From Ephemerocybe angulata (Eukaryota > Basidiomycota > Agaricomycetes > Agaricales > Psathyrellaceae), in assembly GCA_013368325.1 (NCBI GenBank), contig JAACJK010000109.1, forward strand, positions 868,001 through 932,000: a DNA stretch of 64,000 nt, in the 5' to 3' direction. Of the stretch, positions 59,797 through 64,000 are shown piece by piece; within the stretch, counting starts at the first letter, position 1; each line of letters starts with the position of its first letter. The notes below the pieces were generated by a model that was not told the DNA's origin, ran no database searches, and saw only the letters and a list, made by a program, of their open reading frames with translations. The translations under genes and the position numbers were made by a program.

Positions 59797-61910
59797 CTAC
59801 TGCACACCAGCCGTTTCGGCCCACTCTTTGCTCCCCATTTGCACGAGTCTCGAACAAGCACGGGCAAACGCAAATACCTCCTCCTCTCCGGAGAACATGG
59901 AACTATTACCCACAATCTCCGGAGACAATCCCTGAAAGGAAACACGATATCAGCATGCTACGAGTCCCAAACCGGGAAACAGCAAACAACGCACCAAATC
60001 GTCCATGACACTGCGCATCTGGTCGGTTATTTGGTGTTGGTGATGTGGGGGGAGCTCCTTGTTTGGGTCGTCGGAGAAGACCTGGAAAATAGGCACTTCG
60101 GAGGTTACAAAAAGCTTTGTCTGCGAAAGTGGGTTGGGGAGCATTAGTAAGACCCGGTGCCAGAGACGAGCCAAAAGGGTCCATGGACAAACATACTTTG
60201 CTTTCATAGCAGGCTGTGTTGAAGACCGAGACCGAGTATATCGTAAGCCAACATCTAAATAAACTTGGAGGAACAAGGTGCGTACCATCAATGAATGTGA
60301 TAAAACGTCGGGCCTAGCACATCGGAGGTTGAAGCGTCAGTAAGAAAGAGCTATACTTGCGCCGAAACCGATGAGCTCGCACACACCAGATCCTTTTGGC
60401 TCAGCCCCATCTTCTCCACGTTCAAAATGAAGATTGTACCGAAATTCTTCGTCACTTCGATGTAGTCCGCGGCGCTTAACGGCTGTCCACATAGGTCCCT
60501 GAACTCAAATTTAGCTATTTTGCTCGTGCTCTCCGGCACGAGAAGCGTTCGTCCCCATGTCGTTATCTTGCGGTTATGAATAGGCGGGTCGGAAGGATCT
60601 GCCGAAGCCATGGACTTGAAAATCTTGTGGATCTCACTATCGTTTTCAGGGGTCAATGGGTCGAAATACACCTGCGATAGTGCCCGGGGAATACGGCGGT
60701 AATCTAAACGAGAGGTTCAGCGCAAAAACAGGGAGGAACCGCAGATTATACTCACCGGTCCCGGAATCCAAATCGGTTACTTTGAACTGTGATTTAAGGA
60801 GGTCGATGGCGGGTAGGAAGCTGGCTCGCTGGATGCCATTCTTGTACAGATCATCCGGGTGACGGCTGCGTCGCACATAGGTCAGAAACCTCCGGGTCGG
60901 GCGGTACATGGAGTCCGATCTGGTTACTTACTTGGACGTCATGACACATACTACCCCATAGTTCACGAGCGACTCAAGTAACCGCCGAAGGATCATTGCG
61001 TCCGCGATATCTGTCACCTGCATCCAGAGATTAGATTCCACTTCTGAACAGCATCCAGGAACAAAGCAATCCTTTGCACTTACCTGAAACTCGTCAAAGC
61101 ACAGTACATATGCCTCCTTCGCCAAATCCCGCGCCACGGGAATGATTGGGTCCCCACCTTGGTACCCCATCGCCAGCTTGGCTGCGTGAAGCCGTTTGTG
61201 CACGTCAATCATGAACGCATGGAAATGTACTCGGCGTTTTCGTCCGATCGTAGACGGAAGCGAAGTGTAGAACAGGTCCATAAGCATCGTCTTTCCGGTT
61301 CCAACGTCGCCATATAGGTAGAGCCCTTTCGGTGCGTCGGGTGGGGGTGATGTGGGGAGCGGGCTTTCGCGGGAGAAAAGGCGAGAGAACTGGATTGAGA
61401 AAGCAGAGGACGGTGTTTGTTAGGACGGGTTGGGCGGAAGGGCGATGAGGAATGGAGGAAACTCACGACTGAGTTGGTCGGAGTGTTGTCTGGGACTGGT
61501 GGCTGTTCGTACTTGGCGAGTTGGTTATACAAGTCTTCTAAGCCTTGGATGATTCGGGTCTGGTGTTCATCCCCTCGTAGTGTCCCCGAGTCAACGAGCC
61601 TCTTGTACTGTTCCAGAGGAGTTAAGGGCTCAAATTCTTCGAGCCTTTGCATTCAGACTATCACCCTTCAAACATATATGGTGAGCTGCTCACTATTCGA
61701 CCGAGGCGGTTGCTCGAATGGTGGTGGCTGAGCAGCTTTGGTTTCGGCAGAGGTTGCCAGTGAAGAGTTATGAGCCTTGGCATGGCTAACTCCAGGTTTA
61801 GCGCCCGGTATTGAAGTGGTCGATAGAAAAGCTCTGGAGACGATCGATGATGTCTGGGTAGGTGGTCGGAAGCTCCGGGATACGTTTGGAAGCCGACGAA
61901 CAGCTTTCAT
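59797..61910 (-). CDS. AFG1: AFG1-type mitochondrial AAA ATPase
   Basis: The AFG1/LACE1 family acts in mitochondrial inner-membrane protein quality control. The presequence is [20 protein letters not shown]. After an intron comes [20 protein letters not shown], then the Walker [30 protein letters not shown], the Walker [18 protein letters not shown] (across a splice), [15 protein letters not shown] and the C-terminal [14 protein letters not shown]. The family signatures [12 protein letters not shown] and HPxDLYxNGxQR make the call firm. The stop at 59797-59799 follows [10 protein letters not shown]. The first exon continues into the intron after NSEQ. Confidence 0.93.
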
Positions 61911-62155
61911 GGTTCCGTCAGGAGAGCAATTAAATAGTTTTGGATTAGATAGAAGGACGAGATAGATATGAGGGCCCCGTATGTCCTCGCAGATGACGCG
62001 AAATCAGTCGGTGTGGAGAACGAGTCGAAATAAAGGAACGAGTTTTTCGCTGTCAGTCCGGCTCTTCCATAAACGCTCCGGGGAATAACTATTTAATCAC
62101 GTGATCCGCCCGAATCGCGTCAGGACTCAGGGGCTTTCGTTATCTTATCTCAGAA
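61911..62155. promoter_or_regulatory. 245-base divergent promoter, AFG1 / ureF, with palindromic E-box
   Basis: A short divergent promoter holding ATCACGTGAT at 62096-62105, about 50 bases before the ureF start and 186 from the AFG1 start. It is the same palindrome as in the FAN1/RTC3-like promoter. Confidence 0.65.
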
Positions 62156-63063
62156 ATGGACAGCGATGAAGAAACGTACCTGCTCCTCCTCCTGGCCGAC
62201 AGCAACCTTCCAACAGGCTCGTTCGTAGCGTCTTCCGGGCTCGAATCCTACATCAAACACGGCTTCTCTTCGTCGCCGGAACCGACGACCTTGACGTTTC
62301 TGAGGGACAGCTTGACCTCCTATGCTCGGACATCCCTTGCTTTCGTCGCTGACGCCCACCGGCTAGTATCGAGGTTGGCATCGAGCGCGGAAAATGCATC
62401 GGACAAGGGAAAAGAGTCAGCAGATATTCAACAAGTTCTCGAGGAGCTCGTCACCTTGGACAATCAATACGAAGCGTTGACCCTCAACCATGTCGCGCGA
62501 CGCGCCTCCAAGGCACAGGGAGTCGCGTTGCTGACCCTGTACTCAAAGGGATTCACAACACCTTCAAATTTATCGGCTTACTCAGACCCGAAGAAGCGCG
62601 ACAATGAAAAGTTCATGCTGCAACTACTCGATAAATTCAAACTTCAAGTCCGGAGAGAGGAGGTGACTGGCCATCTTCCAGTCTGTTGGGGAGCGTTGAC
62701 AGCTGCACTGGGTCTAACATTAGGTGCGTTTGCGAGCTTCAGATCTGGCATTCCAACGTCAACAACCGTCTCCCAGAACGAGCCCAGTACCTTCACCTAT
62801 TCTTACACGCCCGAAGCGTCATCTCAGCGTCGGTTCGGCTGAACGAGCTTGGGCCTTACAATGCACAACAGACTTTGCTGCACGCAGTCCGCCCTTTGGT
62901 TGCAGAGGAAGTGGAACGGTGCAAACACTTGCGGACAGGCCTTTTAGACGAACCGGGGGCAAACTTCGACGAAATGACACAGGGCCCAGCCAACACCTGG
63001 CCCTTGGGCGAGATACTCGCGACGCGCCATGATCTACAGCACTCGCGTATATTCAATAGCTAG
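62156..63063 (+). CDS. ureF: urease accessory protein UreF
   Basis: Part of the UreD-UreF-UreG system that inserts nickel into urease. It reads YLLLLLADSNLPTGSFVASS, GLESYIKHGF, LVTLDNQYEALTLNHVARRA, VTGHLPVCWGALTAALGLTL and, after an intron of about 50 bases, ERAQYLHLFLHARSVISASV then RLNELGPYNAQQTLLHAVRP. The D-S-x-x-P-x-G-S-F and R-x-x-x-x-G-P-Y/L segments are typical. The intron (GTGCGT...CCCAG) falls at the G-L-T-L/E codon, so the plus frames 62686-63063 and 62156-62842 are one gene. Genes for UreD, UreG or urease are not in the window. The E-box lies about 50 bases upstream. Confidence 0.93.
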
Positions 63064-63120
63064 ATGGGAAAGGAAGAATGTCGCTGTTATAATTCATGCG
63101 ATGGTAAAAATACAAGATCT

Positions 63121-64000
63121 TCACGGAGCAGTTGCCAAGGCAAGACGAGCAGACACTTCGGCCTGCGAACGGACGAGGTTGGCAAGGTATGAGATCATGA
63201 GGGTATCCTGTGTGGTCGTAGCTTCCATGTCAGATATGCTTTTCTCTTTAGCCGCTGTGGAACTGACCTGTAGGCTTGAGTTGAAACCACTCTTTTCGAG
63301 GTCTTCTGTCGCTGCGCCCAGTGTGTCCATCAAGTAGCGGCCGATCGCTGCATCGCCCTCCTTCTCTCCCGACAGAACGGCCTGGACATAGGACAGAACC
63401 CTATCAAGCATGCTCTGGACACTGAGTATCGAGCGTTCGATGATTTCAACATCAGCGACGGGTTGCGGGGATGTCAAGGAGGGGGTTGCAGCGGTGCTGG
63501 TCAAGAGGTCCACTAAGGATAGTATTAATTAGACCGATACACTGAAATAGTAGGAATTGACTTACATCCACTCCTCTCAGCATCGTGGAATCGAAGCTCG
63601 ACGGGGACGGGGACGAAGACGCAGTTTTCGGGCTTGGGGTAGACGCCCACAGGTGAGCTAGAATAACAGATCAGACTCGGTCAAGAGAACAGGGGAAGGG
63701 GAACGCACCTGATGAATGCAGTAACACCTGCCTCTTGGCCCTCCTCTACGCCGGTGTTTACTGAAACCAAAATGGCAGGGTGGGGAGCAGTCTCTTGCGA
63801 GTAGAAGTTTTGGATCAATGCAGAGTAGGTGTTGAGGTTGAATCCCGTCGAGTACCTGAGATCGGCTAAACATACAGAAGTTGAATCAATTTGACAATAA
63901 ACTCACCATCCGACAATAACCTCTTTCGGGTTCACTTTGTGGTGAAGCTCGTACATCGTCCGGTGGTACTCCATATCGACGGCGACCTGCTCATCCGTCT
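63121..64000 (-). CDS. eIF3f: eukaryotic translation initiation factor 3 subunit F, 5' end beyond right edge
   Basis: An MPN-domain subunit of eIF3. Visible exons give the order [20 protein letters not shown], then [20 protein letters not shown] and [33 protein letters not shown], and a C-terminal helical part ([78 protein letters not shown]). The stop is at 63121-63123. The H-x-H pair of active JAMM enzymes is replaced here by non-catalytic residues, as in eIF3f (MPN-minus). At the right edge the frame still reads [20 protein letters not shown], so the N-terminal part lies beyond 64000. Confidence 0.93.

Overview
The window is nuclear DNA of a filamentous mushroom-forming fungus (Basidiomycota, most likely Agaricomycetes). 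The evidence is dense protein-coding genes on both strands, most of them cut by many introns of about 50 bases with GT...AG ends, proteins of fungal type (KRE6/SKN1 glucan-synthesis protein, velvet factor VelB, RTC3-like SBDS protein), and several serine/proline-rich reading frames of the kind common in agarics. I found 26 protein-coding genes. The two at the edges are cut: the KRE6-like gene runs off the left edge and the eIF3f gene off the right edge. I saw no transposon coding sequence, no tRNA or rRNA and no CRISPR. The genes given as CDS span start codon to stop codon and include introns.

Layout, left to right. 1-10.7 kb: KRE6-like GH16 protein (-), F-box protein (+), C2H2 zinc-finger protein (+), ubiquitin hydrolase of the USP36/UBP type (+), mitochondrial PP2C phosphatase of the PTC5 type (-). 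10.7-22 kb: a 2.4 kb gap, a CASTOR-like ACT-domain protein (+), a 3.2 kb gap, an acidic unknown protein (-) and a short-chain dehydrogenase (-). 22-30 kb: a Ser/Pro-rich unknown protein (+), a secreted CAP/PR-1 protein (-), prefoldin subunit 2 (-) back to back with complex I subunit NDUFS8 (+), and another unknown protein (+). 30-43 kb: an INO80F-type chromatin subunit (-), complex I subunit NDUFA13/GRIM-19 (+), a two-HMG-box regulator resembling mushroom Exp1 (+), a GNAT acetyltransferase (-), a large mitochondrial PPR protein (+) and VelB (-). 43-64 kb: ArfGAP (+), a membrane-anchored histidine acid phosphatase (+), methylcrotonyl-CoA carboxylase beta (+), MLH3 (+), FAN1 (-), RTC3-like protein (+), AFG1-type mitochondrial ATPase (-), UreF (+), eIF3f (-).

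Themes. Nuclear genes for mitochondrial proteins are frequent (PTC5-like, NDUFS8, NDUFA13, PPR, MCC beta, AFG1). Regulators of development and nutrition are also present (VelB, Exp1-like HMG protein, CASTOR-like sensor, C2H2 factor). Two DNA-repair nuclease genes whose human products both work with MLH1, MLH3 and FAN1, lie tail to tail. Many genes are divergent pairs with short shared promoters. Two of those promoters carry the same 10-base palindrome ATCACGTGAT, and the velB/ArfGAP promoter carries a palindromic cluster of GATA sites.
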